Shown here: one piece after another, positions 10,069-19,721 of the stretch | Layout of the letters: every line of letters begins with the position of its first letter | Numbering within the stretch: position 1 is the stretch's first letter | Origin: Streptomonospora mangrovi | GTDB lineage: Bacteria > Actinomycetota > Actinomycetes > Streptosporangiales > Streptosporangiaceae | Length of the DNA: 64,000 nucleotides | Direction of reading: 5' to 3' | Assembly: GCF_027604915.1 (NCBI RefSeq) | Contig: NZ_JAJAQC010000031.1 | Coordinates: forward strand, 1 to 64,000 | Program-made: the position numbers and the translations under genes | The notes under the pieces: generated by a model | Seen by the model: the letters and a program-made list of their open reading frames with translations, nothing else | Database searches by the model: none | Told to the model about the DNA's origin: nothing

Positions 10069-11370
10069 ATGGCGGTCACGGGCCGCGCGGTACTGGCCGG
10101 GTTCGCCGCCGTGCTGGTGGTGCTCGTCGCGGGCTCCCTGGGCCTGTGGGTGGCCTGGGCCGCGCTGGGGCTGCTGGCCGCGGCGCTGCTGCTGGACCTC
10201 CTGCTGGCGGCCAGCCCGCGCGCGGTGCGCTTCGAGCGCTCCGGCGACACCTCGGTGCGCCTGGGCGAGACCGCGCACGTCGCGCTGGTGCTGGCCAACC
10301 CGGGCCGGCGCCGGCTGCGCGCCCGGGTGCGCGACGCCTGGGCGCCCAGCGCCGGCGCCCAACCCCGCAGCACCACCGTGTCGGTTCCGGCGCGGGGGCG
10401 GCTGCGGCTGTCCACGGCGCTGACCCCGCGCCGCCGGGGCGACCAGTTCGCCGCCGGGGTCACCGTGCGCAGCGTCGGTCCGCTGGGCCTGGCGGCGCGG
10501 CAGTGCACCCACACCGTGCCGTGGACCGTGCGGGCGCTGCCGCCGTTCCACAGCCGCCGCCACCTGCCCGGCAAGCTGTCGCGGCTGCGCGAGCTGGACG
10601 GCCAGCACCTGGCGCTGGTGCGCGGCCAGGGCAGCGAGTTCGACTCCCTGCGCGAGTACGTGCCCGGCGACGACGTCCGCTCCATCGACTGGCGGGCCAC
10701 CGCCCGGCGCGACGGCGTGGTGGTGCGCACCTGGCGGCCCGAACGCGACCGCCGCATCCTCATCGTGCTCGACACCGGCCGCACCTCGGCCGGGCGGGTG
10801 GGCGACGTCCCCCGGCTCGACCACGCCATGGACGCCGCGCTGCTGCTGGCGGCCCTGGCCGGGCGCGCCGGCGACCGGGTGGACCTGCTGGCCTACGACC
10901 GCCGGGTGCGCGCCCAGGTGCGCAGCCACGGCAGAGGCAGCCGGCTGCCGCAGCTCGTGCAGGCCATGGCGCCCCTCGAACCCGAACTCGTGGAGTCCGA
11001 CCCCGCCGGGCTGGTGGCCACCATCCTGGGCGGGCACAGCCGCACCCGGCAACTGGTGGTGCTGCTGACCGACCTCAACGCCGCCGCGCTCGAAGAGGGC
11101 CTGCTGCCGAGGCTGCCCGCGCTCACCGCGCGCCACCTGCTGATGGTGGCGGCCGTGGGCGACCCCCGCGTCACCGAGATGGCGGCCGAACGCGGCACCG
11201 CGCGCGGCATCTACTCCGCCGCAGCGGCGGAGCGCACCCTGGGCGAACGCCACCGGGTCACCGCCGAACTCCGCCGCCACGGCGTGGAGGTCGTCGACGC
11301 CGACCCCGACCACATCGCCCCCGCGCTCGCCGACGCCTACATCGCCCTCAAGGCGCAGGGCAGACTGTAG
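10069..11370 (+). CDS. DUF58 domain protein (VWA-like partner of MoxR)
   Basis: 433 aa. Two adjacent hydrophobic helices occupy residues 1-45. The conserved DUF58 signature GSEFDSLREYVPGDDVRSID with WRATAR follows at about 186-210, and a VWA-like fold with RRILIVLDTGR and DLLAYDRRV comes after it. The ATG at 10069 has a strong AAGGGAGG site. DUF58 proteins lie beside moxR genes in most bacteria and are thought to be substrates or adaptors of the ATPase at the membrane. The exact target in this organism is unknown. Confidence 0.9.
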   Translation: MAVTGRAVLAGFAAVLVVLVAGSLGLWVAWAALGLLAAALLLDLLLAASPRAVRFERSGDTSVRLGETAHVALVLANPGRRRLRARVRDAWAPSAGAQPRSTTVSVPARGRLRLSTALTPRRRGDQFAAGVTVRSVGPLGLAARQCTHTVPWTVRALPPFHSRRHLPGKLSRLRELDGQHLALVRGQGSEFDSLREYVPGDDVRSIDWRATARRDGVVVRTWRPERDRRILIVLDTGRTSAGRVGDVPRLDHAMDAALLLAALAGRAGDRVDLLAYDRRVRAQVRSHGRGSRLPQLVQAMAPLEPELVESDPAGLVATILGGHSRTRQLVVLLTDLNAAALEEGLLPRLPALTARHLLMVAAVGDPRVTEMAAERGTARGIYSAAAAERTLGERHRVTAELRRHGVEVVDADPDHIAPALADAYIALKAQGRL

Positions 11371-11483
11371 GGCGGCTCAGGCGAGCGGGGCGCGACGAGA
11401 AGAAGCGGGCGAGGGCGGGCGGGTAAGCCGTCCAAAGTCCGGGATCCAGACGCCGGTCGTCGGGAGCGGAGCTGAGCGGCGCC

Positions 11484-12479
11484 CTAGCCGGCCACGGGGG
11501 CCGTCTGCGGGCGGGCGTCGATGTCGCCGGTCTCGCCCTCGGCGTGGGCGGCGCGGCCCAGCACGAACACGTAGGCCAGGAACAGCACCTCGGCGACCAC
11601 CCCGATGGAGATCCGCAGCCAGGTGATGTGCACCCAGCCGGTGACCAGCCCCTCGATCAGACCCGACACGAACAGCACCACCACCAGCCCCAGCGCCACG
11701 GCGATCGCGGGCCGGGCCTCCTCGGCGAGCGCCTGGAGCCGGGGGCGGGCGCCGGGCGCGATCACCGTCCAGCCCAGCTTGATGCCCACCCCGGCGGCCA
11801 CGAACACGGCGGTCATCTCCAGCAGGCCGTGCGGGAGGATCAGGCCGAGGAAGACGTCGCCCTTGCCGTGGGCGAACATCAGCCCGCCGGCCACCCCGAT
11901 GTTGACGGAGTTGAGCAGCAGGACGTAGACGGCGGGCAGGCACAGGAACACGCCGAAGATGAGCGCCTGGGCGGCCACCCAGGCGTTGTTGGTCCACACC
12001 TGGGCGGCGAACGACGCGCCGGGGTGCTCCACGTAGTAGTTGGCGAAGTCGTTCTCGACGTAGGCCCGGATCTGCTCGGGCGGGCCGATGGCGCTCGTCA
12101 CCTCGGGGTTGACGGCGATCCACACCGCCACGCCGACCGACACCGCGACCGCGCTCAGTGAGGTGGTGATCCACCACCAGCGCAGCCGGTACAGGATGGC
12201 GGGGAAGGTGCGCACGAAGAAGCGGACGACGTCGCGCCAGGCGGGCTCGTGGGCGCCGGTGACCGCTGAGCGCGCCCGCGCGACCAGGCCCGAGAGCCAG
12301 CCGACCAGGACGGGGTCCTGCCCCGAGGAGCGCACCACCGACAGGTGGGTGGAGACCCGCTGGTACAGCTCGACCAGTTCGTCCACCTCGGCCCCGGACA
12401 GCCTGCGGCGCCGGCGCACGAGGTGGTCGAGCCGCTCCCAGGAGGGGCGGTGGGCGGCGGCGAAGACGTCGAGATCCAC
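11484..12479 (-). CDS. Stage II sporulation protein M-like membrane protein (DUF95/SpoIIM)
   Basis: 331 aa starting at GTG 12479 (MDLDVFAAAHRPSWERLDHL). The N-terminal 100 residues are cytoplasmic and charged. Several hydrophobic helices follow, with the family motif NNAWVAAQALIFGVFLCLP and GLILPHGLLEMTAVFVAAGVG. The start codon lies 7 nt after a -10-like TAGAGT on the minus strand (12487-12492), suggesting a leaderless mRNA. It is divergent from the RDD gene, the usual arrangement in actinobacteria, next to the MoxR/DUF58 module. A sporulation role cannot be assumed; the family occurs in non-sporulating species. Confidence 0.87.
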   Translation of the reverse strand: MDLDVFAAAHRPSWERLDHLVRRRRRLSGAEVDELVELYQRVSTHLSVVRSSGQDPVLVGWLSGLVARARSAVTGAHEPAWRDVVRFFVRTFPAILYRLRWWWITTSLSAVAVSVGVAVWIAVNPEVTSAIGPPEQIRAYVENDFANYYVEHPGASFAAQVWTNNAWVAAQALIFGVFLCLPAVYVLLLNSVNIGVAGGLMFAHGKGDVFLGLILPHGLLEMTAVFVAAGVGIKLGWTVIAPGARPRLQALAEEARPAIAVALGLVVVLFVSGLIEGLVTGWVHITWLRISIGVVAEVLFLAYVFVLGRAAHAEGETGDIDARPQTAPVAG

Positions 12480-12698
12480 GATGTGGACTCTACCGGCTCG
12501 CCCGTCCCGGCGGCCGGGGGCGGCCGCGCGCGTGTGGTGCCGGCGGTCGGGTCCGTCCCCGGCGCCTGACAGACTGGGAGGGACAGGAACGTGCGGCGCG
12601 GTCGCGGCCGCCCCCGCCGATCGGCCGGGCGGCGCGGCCGGCCGCGAGGCCCGGCCGGCACCCCGGTCGGCCCGCCACGACGCGGAAGGCAACGAACG

Positions 12699-13721
12699 GT
12701 GGCATACCCGGGCGCCCCACACCCCGGCGACCAGTCGCCTCTGGTCACCGGCGACGCCGTTGTGCTGGACCTTCGGCCGGCCGGCTTCGCCACGCGCATG
12801 GTCGCGCTGATCATCGACATGGTGGTGCAGGTCGTCGCGCTCGTCGGCGCGGTGCTGCTGGTGGTGGCCATCGGCACCGGCGTCGACCCGGCGGCCACGG
12901 CCGCCGTCAACGTGGCGCTGACCGTGCTGATCATGGTCGGCTACCCCACCGCCGTGGAGACCCTGACGCGCGGGCTGTCGCTGGGCAAGGTCGCCCTGGG
13001 GCTGCGCGTGGTGGGCGTCGACGGCTCGCCCGAGCGCTTCCGCCAGGCGCTGGCCCGCGCGCTGGCCGCCGCCGTGGAGATCTGGCTGATGCCGGTGGTG
13101 GCGCTGACCTGCTCGCTGGTCAACCGCGACGGCCGCCGCGTGGGCGACTTCATCGCCGGGACCCTGGTCGTCCACGAGCGCGCCGCGCGCCGCCCCGACG
13201 GCGCGCTGCCCATGCCGCCGCACCTGGAGGAGTGGGCGCGCAACGCGGAGCTGTCGCGGCTGTCGCCGGAGACCGCGAGCACGGCGCGGCAGTACCTGCT
13301 GCGGTTCGAGGAGCTGACCGAGGAGTCCCGCCGCGAGATGGGCAACCGCATCGCCGACCTGGTCGCCGCGTCGGTCAGCCCGCCCCCGCCGCCCTACACC
13401 ACGCCCCCCGACTACCTCGCCGCCGTCCTGGCCGAACGCCGCCGCCGCGAGGAGGCCAAGCTGGCCGAACGCCGCGCGGCCGCCGGGCCGGGGGGCGCGG
13501 GGACCGGGGCTCTGGGGTCGTGGTCGGCCCCGGCACGGCCGACCGCGCCGGGTGCGGGCGGCACGGGCGGCGCCAACGGCTTCGGCGGCCTGCCCACTGG
13601 GCCGTCCGGGCAGACATCCGGCCAGGCGGCACCCTGGGCAGGCGGCCCCGGCCATCCGAGCGCGGGCCCGGGCGAAAGCCAGGGCCGCGAAGGCCACGGA
13701 AGCGACAGGACCACCGGCTGA
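12699..13721 (+). CDS. RDD family membrane protein
   Basis: 340 aa from GTG 12699 (MAYPGAPHPGDQ), with GGAAGG about 11 nt upstream. The RDD core is at about 25-165: LRPAGFATRMVALIIDMVV, a second helix, TRGLSLGKVALGLRVVG, and DGRRVGDFIAGTLVV. Three or four membrane helices are visible. The C-terminal 170 residues are a charged helix followed by a disordered Gly/Ala/Pro tail. Function unknown; some RDD proteins act as Na+/H+ antiporters. It is convergent with the adenosylhomocysteinase-like gene, with only 7 bp between stops. Confidence 0.87.
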   Translation: MAYPGAPHPGDQSPLVTGDAVVLDLRPAGFATRMVALIIDMVVQVVALVGAVLLVVAIGTGVDPAATAAVNVALTVLIMVGYPTAVETLTRGLSLGKVALGLRVVGVDGSPERFRQALARALAAAVEIWLMPVVALTCSLVNRDGRRVGDFIAGTLVVHERAARRPDGALPMPPHLEEWARNAELSRLSPETASTARQYLLRFEELTEESRREMGNRIADLVAASVSPPPPPYTTPPDYLAAVLAERRRREEAKLAERRAAAGPGGAGTGALGSWSAPARPTAPGAGGTGGANGFGGLPTGPSGQTSGQAAPWAGGPGHPSAGPGESQGREGHGSDRTTG

Positions 13722-13728
13722 GGCGACG

Positions 13729-14991
13729 TCAGGCGCGCCAGGAGTTGAGGTAGTCCTCCTGGCCCGCCGTCAGGGTGTCGATCCGCACGCCCAGCGCCGC
13801 CAGTTCCAGGCGGGCCACCTCGGTGTCGATGCGGCGCGGGACCTCCAGCACCCCCGGTTCCAGCTCCTCGTGGTTCTCCGCGAGCCAGGCCACCGTCAGC
13901 GCCTGCACGGAGAACGACATGTCCATCACCGCCGCCGGGTGGCCCTCGGCCGCGCCGAGGTTGACCAGGCGGCCCTCGGCCAGCAGGACGATGCGGCGGC
14001 CGTCGCCCAGGACGTACTCGTCGGCCTGCGGGCGCACCTCGCGGCGCACCTCCACGGCCATCGCCTCCAGCGCCGGGAGGTCGATCTCGACGTCGAAGTG
14101 GCCGGAGTTGGCCAGCACCGCGCCGTCCTTGAGGCTCGCCAGGTGCTCGGCGCGGACCACGTCGCGGTTGCCGGTCACCGTCACCAGCACGTCGCCGATG
14201 GGCGCGGCCTCCTCCATCGGCAGCACGGTGTAGCCCTGCATCACCGCGTCGAGCGCCTTGACCGGGTCGACCTCGGTGACCACGACGCGGGCGCCCATCC
14301 CGCGCGCCCGCTCGGCCAGGCCCCGCCCGCAGTAGCCGAACCCGGCCACCACCATGGTGCGCCCGGCCAGCATGGCGTTGGTGGCGCGCATGATGCCGTC
14401 GAGGGTGGACTGCCCGGTGCCGTACCGGTTGTCGAACATCCGCTTGGTGGCGGTGTCGTTGACGGCCACCATCGGCAGCCGCAGCGCGCCCTCCGCGCTC
14501 ATCCGGTGCAGCCGGATGACCCCGGTGGTGGTCTGCTCGCAGCCCGCCACCGCCTCCTCCAGCAGCTCGGGCCGCTCCAGGTGGGCGAGGTTGACCAGGT
14601 CGCAGCCGTCGTCCAGGAGCAGGTGGGGGCGCCGCTCCAGCACCGTCGCGAGGTTGCGGTCGTAGGCGGCGGGGTCCATGCCCGCGCGCGCGAACACCGA
14701 GATCCCGTACTCGGCCACCAGCGCGGCGGCGGTGTCGTCCTGCGTGGACAGCGGGTTGGAGGCGGCCAGCGCGATCTCCGCGCCGCCCGCCTTCAGCGCC
14801 CGCAGCAGGTTGGCGGTCTCGGCCGTCACGTGCATGCACGCCGCGATGCGCCGCCCCGCGAGCGGCAGCTCGGCGGCGAAGCGGTCGCGCACCCGCCGCA
14901 GGGCGGGCATGGCGCGTTCGGCCCATTCGACGCGGCGGACCCCGGCCTGCGCCAGGCCGAGGTCCGCGACGTCATGCTCTGGTAGTGCCAT
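13729..14991 (-). CDS. Adenosylhomocysteinase-like protein, short archaeal/Thermotoga-type form
   Basis: 420 aa. It has the family signatures HVTAETANLLRALKAGGAE, TTTGVIRLHRM, NDTATKRMFDNRYGTGQS and the NAD-binding GFGYCGRGLAERARGMGA. It is about 60 residues shorter than the neighbouring copy, lacks the large insert in the substrate domain, and ends YLNSWRA instead of the K-x-x-H-Y-R-Y tail. That tail closes over NAD in the canonical enzyme. Short forms are typical of archaea and Thermotoga, and some hydrolyse S-inosylhomocysteine or prefer NADH. It lies head-to-tail behind the canonical gene. It should act in S-adenosylhomocysteine or related thioether-nucleoside breakdown; which substrate is not decidable from sequence. 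Confidence 0.85.
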   Translation of the reverse strand: MALPEHDVADLGLAQAGVRRVEWAERAMPALRRVRDRFAAELPLAGRRIAACMHVTAETANLLRALKAGGAEIALAASNPLSTQDDTAAALVAEYGISVFARAGMDPAAYDRNLATVLERRPHLLLDDGCDLVNLAHLERPELLEEAVAGCEQTTTGVIRLHRMSAEGALRLPMVAVNDTATKRMFDNRYGTGQSTLDGIMRATNAMLAGRTMVVAGFGYCGRGLAERARGMGARVVVTEVDPVKALDAVMQGYTVLPMEEAAPIGDVLVTVTGNRDVVRAEHLASLKDGAVLANSGHFDVEIDLPALEAMAVEVRREVRPQADEYVLGDGRRIVLLAEGRLVNLGAAEGHPAAVMDMSFSVQALTVAWLAENHEELEPGVLEVPRRIDTEVARLELAALGVRIDTLTAGQEDYLNSWRA

Positions 14992-15037
14992 CCGGCGGGT
15001 TTCCGGTCCTTCCGGTTCGTCCGGTCTGCGCGCCGGC

Positions 15038-16474
<1,437 letters not shown>

Positions 16475-16554
16475 GCGTCTTTTCTCCTCCTGGGTGGATG
16501 CGCACCGAGTCTAAGCGGCTACACCCCCCTCCGGCACGGCCGAGCGGCCCAAAT

Positions 16555-16570
16555 TGACACGCGATTGTCA
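16555..16570. promoter_or_regulatory. Inverted repeat TGACA-N6-TGTCA between ahcY and merR-type gene
   Basis: TGACA (16555-16559) and TGTCA (16566-16570) form a perfect 5-bp dyad with a 6-bp spacer, with AA and TT matching again two bases outside. It lies in the only shared upstream region of ahcY and the divergent MerR-family gene, so it is a candidate operator for that regulator. The regulator-site link is inference. Confidence 0.5.
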
Positions 16571-16614
16571 GATTCACGCGGGAGGTGCGGTCGGGGCCGC
16601 TACAGTGGCTGCCC

Positions 16615-17097
16615 ATGGCGCACACTGACGACCGCGCGGGCACGCCGCGCCCCTACCCGGCCGCCCACCGGCGCCCCGCGCCGGCCGACCCCGGCGGGCT
16701 CGGCCCCGCCGCCGGCCGCGCGGCCCCGGCCCTGCCGATCTCCGCCGCCGCCGAGCGCCTGGGCACCAGCCCGCGCATGCTGCGCTACCGCGAGGCGCTG
16801 GGGCTGGTGCCGCCCACCAAGGAGCAGCCCACGGGCCGGGGCCACCGGCACCGCCGCTTCAGCGAGGACGACCTGGGCGCGGTGGCCGCCGGGCTGGAAC
16901 TGGAGCGCGCCTACGGCATCCCGCCGGCCGCGCTGGCGTTCGCGCTGCGGGTGCTGGCCGAGCCGGCGACCCTGGCGCGGGTGCGGTCCTTCGGCGAGCG
17001 GGTGGGCCGCCTGGCGCCCGCGCCGGCCCGCGCCATGGACTTCGAGAAGCAGAAGGCGCTGCGCCTGCTGCGCAGCCGCGAGCGCGGGGCGCCCTGA
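16615..17097 (+). CDS. MerR family transcriptional regulator
   Basis: 160 aa. The MerR winged helix is at about 40-90 (LPISAAAERLGTSPRMLRYR, EALGLVPPTKEQ, HRRFSEDDLGAV), followed by a helical segment ending KQKALRLLRSRER. There is no long effector-binding domain, so this is one of the short actinobacterial MerR types. ATG 16615 is preferred over GTG 16585 because a -10-like TACAGT (16601-16606) ends 8 nt before it, which suggests a leaderless transcript. It is divergent from ahcY and shares the TGACA-N6-TGTCA dyad. Confidence 0.85.
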   Translation: MAHTDDRAGTPRPYPAAHRRPAPADPGGLGPAAGRAAPALPISAAAERLGTSPRMLRYREALGLVPPTKEQPTGRGHRHRRFSEDDLGAVAAGLELERAYGIPPAALAFALRVLAEPATLARVRSFGERVGRLAPAPARAMDFEKQKALRLLRSRERGAP

Positions 17098-17128
17098 GGC
17101 GCGCCGCCGCCGGCGGTGGCCGCTGCGG

Positions 17129-17160
17129 GCTCCCGCGCCGCCGGGCGGCGGCGCGGGAGC
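17129..17160. terminator. Hairpin terminator between convergent merR-type and acyltransferase genes
   Basis: A perfect 14-bp stem, GCTCCCGCGCCGCC and its complement, with loop GGGC. There is no T-tract, which is common for actinomycete terminators. It sits between two converging genes and could serve both strands. Confidence 0.7.
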
Positions 17161-17164
17161 GCCC

Positions 17165-19255
17165 TCACAGGTCGGTGGCCGCCGCGATGCGCTCCCCCAG
17201 CCCGGGGGCCAGCGTGCGCATGTAGGTGGTGGTGATGTGGCCGGTGTCCCAGTAGACGAGGATGTTGCCGATCACCGCCGGGCAGCGGTCGCCCTGGCAC
17301 ATGTGGTCGGTCATGTCGATGAAGGCGACGTTGTCGGGGACGTGCTCCAGCTTCTCCAGCGGCGACCGCTCGTCCATGGAGAAGCCCCGGTCGGCCACGC
17401 ACGCCTCGGGGCCGTCCTCGGCGACGCACTCGGGGGCGTCGAAGGGCATGCGGGGGGTGTCGCGGACGGCGATGACGTCGATGTCCATGCGGTCCAGCTC
17501 GCGCCAGCGCTCCACGTAGCCGTCGACCACGACCTCGCCGCCGAACCCGGCCTCGCCGTCGATGCTGGTGCTGGTGGCGGTGGTGAACACCGCGTCGGGC
17601 CGCAGGTCGCGCAGCTCCTCCAGCACACCGGCGTTCCACTGGGCGCAGGAGTGGTACTCCTCGCCCCGGTAGACCTGCACGATGTCGGTGAACAGGCACG
17701 AGCCCTTGACGATGTTGACGACCCGCCAGTCGCGGTCCTCGGCGATCTCCATCAGCGCGGGGAACCAGTGCGCGGCGTGGGAGGCGCCCACCAGGGCCAC
17801 GGTGTGCTCGGCGTCGTCGGGGCCGTAGGAGCAGGTGAGGACCTCGGACTTGCCGGTCTCCTGGTTGCAGCCGTCGGCGTAGGTGCGGGGGACGTCGTCG
17901 GCGGCGTCGGCGGGCGCGGGGTAGACCGGCACCGAGGCGTGGTCCTGCTGGGCGGCCGGCGCGGTGAGCGCCTGGGCGCCGGTGTAGGAGCCGGACTCCT
18001 GGACCGCCAACTCCTGCTGGCGCTGCTGCTCGGTGAGGTAGCCCGACCACAGGCCGGTGGCGGTCAGCACGGGCACCAGGAACGCCGCGCCCACCGCCAG
18101 CGACCACCGCCGCGCCGGGCGCACCCGGGTGAACGCGTCGACCCGGGTCTCGGTGATCCACCGGGTGGCCACGGCCAGCAGCATCGACAGCGCCAGGACG
18201 GCGAACCCGCCGGTGAGGCTGGGCAGGGTGCGGTCGGTGACCTGGAGGTAGCAGATGAGCACCGGCCAGTGCCACAGGTAGAGCGCGTAGGCGTGGTCGC
18301 CGACGTAGTGCATGGCGCGCAGGTTGAGCAGGCGGTCCACGGCCAGCGGCGACCCGGTGGTGCCGGCCACGATCACCAGCACCGCGGCCATGGTCGGCCA
18401 CAGCGCGATGTAGCCGGGGAAGAGCGTGGAGACCTGCACCAGCAGGCCGCACAGCACCAGCGCGATCACCCCGGTCCAGCCCAGCAGGACGCGCAGCCAC
18501 ATGGGCGGGCGCAGGTGCGGCAGGGCCAGCGCGAGCAGGCCGCCCAGCGCGAACTCCCACAGCCGGGCGCCCAGGTCGAAGTAGGCCCACGCCTGCTGGG
18601 TGGCGGTGGTGACCACGGAGTAGGCCAGCGACGCGGTGAAGACCAGGCCCAGGCCGATCGCGACCGCACCGCGCGGGCCGGGCCGCTTGGCGCGGGCCGC
18701 GAGCCAGGCGGCGCCGCCGATGAGGAAGGGCCACAGCAGGTAGAACTGGCCCTGGATGGACAGCGACCAGAAGTGCTGGACGGGGCTGGCCACGCCGCTG
18801 CCCGCCAGGTAGTCGACCGAGTTGAGCGCCAGGTGCCAGTTCTCGTAGTACAGGGCGGCGGCGATGGACTCGGCGATGACGTCGCGCCAGCGGTCGGCGG
18901 GCAGGAACAGGTAGGTGGACACCAGGATGCCCGCCAGCACCACCGCCGCGCCGGGCACCAGGCGCTTGACCATGCGGGTCCAGAACGCGGTGAAGCCGAT
19001 CGCGCCCTTGCGCTCCACCGACCGCAGCAGGGAGCCGGTGATGAGGAACCCGGTGAGCAGCAGGAAGACGTCGACGCCGCCGGAGACCCGGCCGAGCCAG
19101 ATGTGGTAGACCGCCACCAGCAGCACCGCGACGGCGCGGAGCCCCTGGATCTCGGGGCGGTAGGTGGACCCCTTGCCCGGCGCGCGCCCGGCGGGGGCGG
19201 CCGGGGAGGCGGGCGGCGGGGGCGCCGCGGGGGCGGAGTCGGGGGTCGACTGCAC
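17165..19255 (-). CDS. Membrane O-acyltransferase with C-terminal SGNH hydrolase domain (OafA/YrhL type)
   Basis: 696 aa from GTG 19255, with GAGGT about 9 nt upstream. The first 30 residues are Pro/Ala-rich. Residues about 32-410 form an acyltransferase-3 domain of about ten helices (YRPEIQGLRAVAVLLVAVYH, VDVFLLLTGFLITGSL). After a linker, the SGNH domain shows the serine block VALVGASHAAHWFPAL and a late Asp-x-x-His (YWDTGHIT). Proteins of this architecture transfer acetyl or other acyl groups from inside to outside and modify peptidoglycan, teichoic acids or extracellular polysaccharides. The substrate is not inferable. Block I has GAS where GDS is more usual. Confidence 0.9.
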   Translation of the reverse strand: MQSTPDSAPAAPPPPASPAAPAGRAPGKGSTYRPEIQGLRAVAVLLVAVYHIWLGRVSGGVDVFLLLTGFLITGSLLRSVERKGAIGFTAFWTRMVKRLVPGAAVVLAGILVSTYLFLPADRWRDVIAESIAAALYYENWHLALNSVDYLAGSGVASPVQHFWSLSIQGQFYLLWPFLIGGAAWLAARAKRPGPRGAVAIGLGLVFTASLAYSVVTTATQQAWAYFDLGARLWEFALGGLLALALPHLRPPMWLRVLLGWTGVIALVLCGLLVQVSTLFPGYIALWPTMAAVLVIVAGTTGSPLAVDRLLNLRAMHYVGDHAYALYLWHWPVLICYLQVTDRTLPSLTGGFAVLALSMLLAVATRWITETRVDAFTRVRPARRWSLAVGAAFLVPVLTATGLWSGYLTEQQRQQELAVQESGSYTGAQALTAPAAQQDHASVPVYPAPADAADDVPRTYADGCNQETGKSEVLTCSYGPDDAEHTVALVGASHAAHWFPALMEIAEDRDWRVVNIVKGSCLFTDIVQVYRGEEYHSCAQWNAGVLEELRDLRPDAVFTTATSTSIDGEAGFGGEVVVDGYVERWRELDRMDIDVIAVRDTPRMPFDAPECVAEDGPEACVADRGFSMDERSPLEKLEHVPDNVAFIDMTDHMCQGDRCPAVIGNILVYWDTGHITTTYMRTLAPGLGERIAAATDL

Positions 19256-19721
19256 GGGAACGACTACCTCACTTACGTTGCACACCGGGGGGTGCGGCCG
19301 GGACGCTGCGGGGGTCGTTCGCTGACCACTGCCGGTGGGTGGGGGTGCGCGAGCCATGGGGTGGCCCGGGGGCCGGGACACGGCGGGCGAGACCCACGGT
19401 CGGGCCGCTTGCGGGCAGGCGGAAACGGCCAATCCGTAGAGCAGCGGATCGGCGCCTGTGCGCAGGGGGGAACCCCTTATTCCAGTCAACCCGGTCGCGC
19501 TGCCCCAGCGCCACCCGGACCGACAGACTGTGCACAGCCGTAGGAACGGCTCGGCGCCACCGTGGGATGATCTCCCAGTCCCGTTACAGCCAAGAGTACG
19601 GGAGTTGAACCAACGACCACATTCTTCCCGGTCCCCGCGCATAGCGCGCATTCAGGGTCCTTCCACCACGGGATCGGACGAGGCGGGTTTTATCCACCCC
19701 TCCGCGGGCTACGGTGACACC
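19256..19721. other. Intergenic region with a tRNA-like fragment
   Basis: 466 bp without a convincing gene. On the minus strand around 19590-19625 the sequence GGTCGTTGGTTCAACTCCCG resembles a tRNA variable/T-arm (TTCAACT for TTCRANY) followed by an acceptor-like segment CTCTTGGCT, but no D-arm, anticodon arm or matching 5' acceptor strand is visible upstream. Next to it is a short hairpin, CGCGCATAGCGCG, at about 19636-19648. At the right end, -10-like TACGGT (19710-19715) precedes the next gene by 6 nt. Confidence 0.4.

Noticed and set aside
16585-16614. GTG 16585 as start of the MerR-type gene
   Set aside because: It lies upstream of the likely -10 element (16601-16606), and the added residues are not family-like.
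19430-19490. D-arm-like GTAGAGCAGCGGA on the plus strand
   Set aside because: No acceptor, anticodon or T-arm partners at the right distance; chance similarity.
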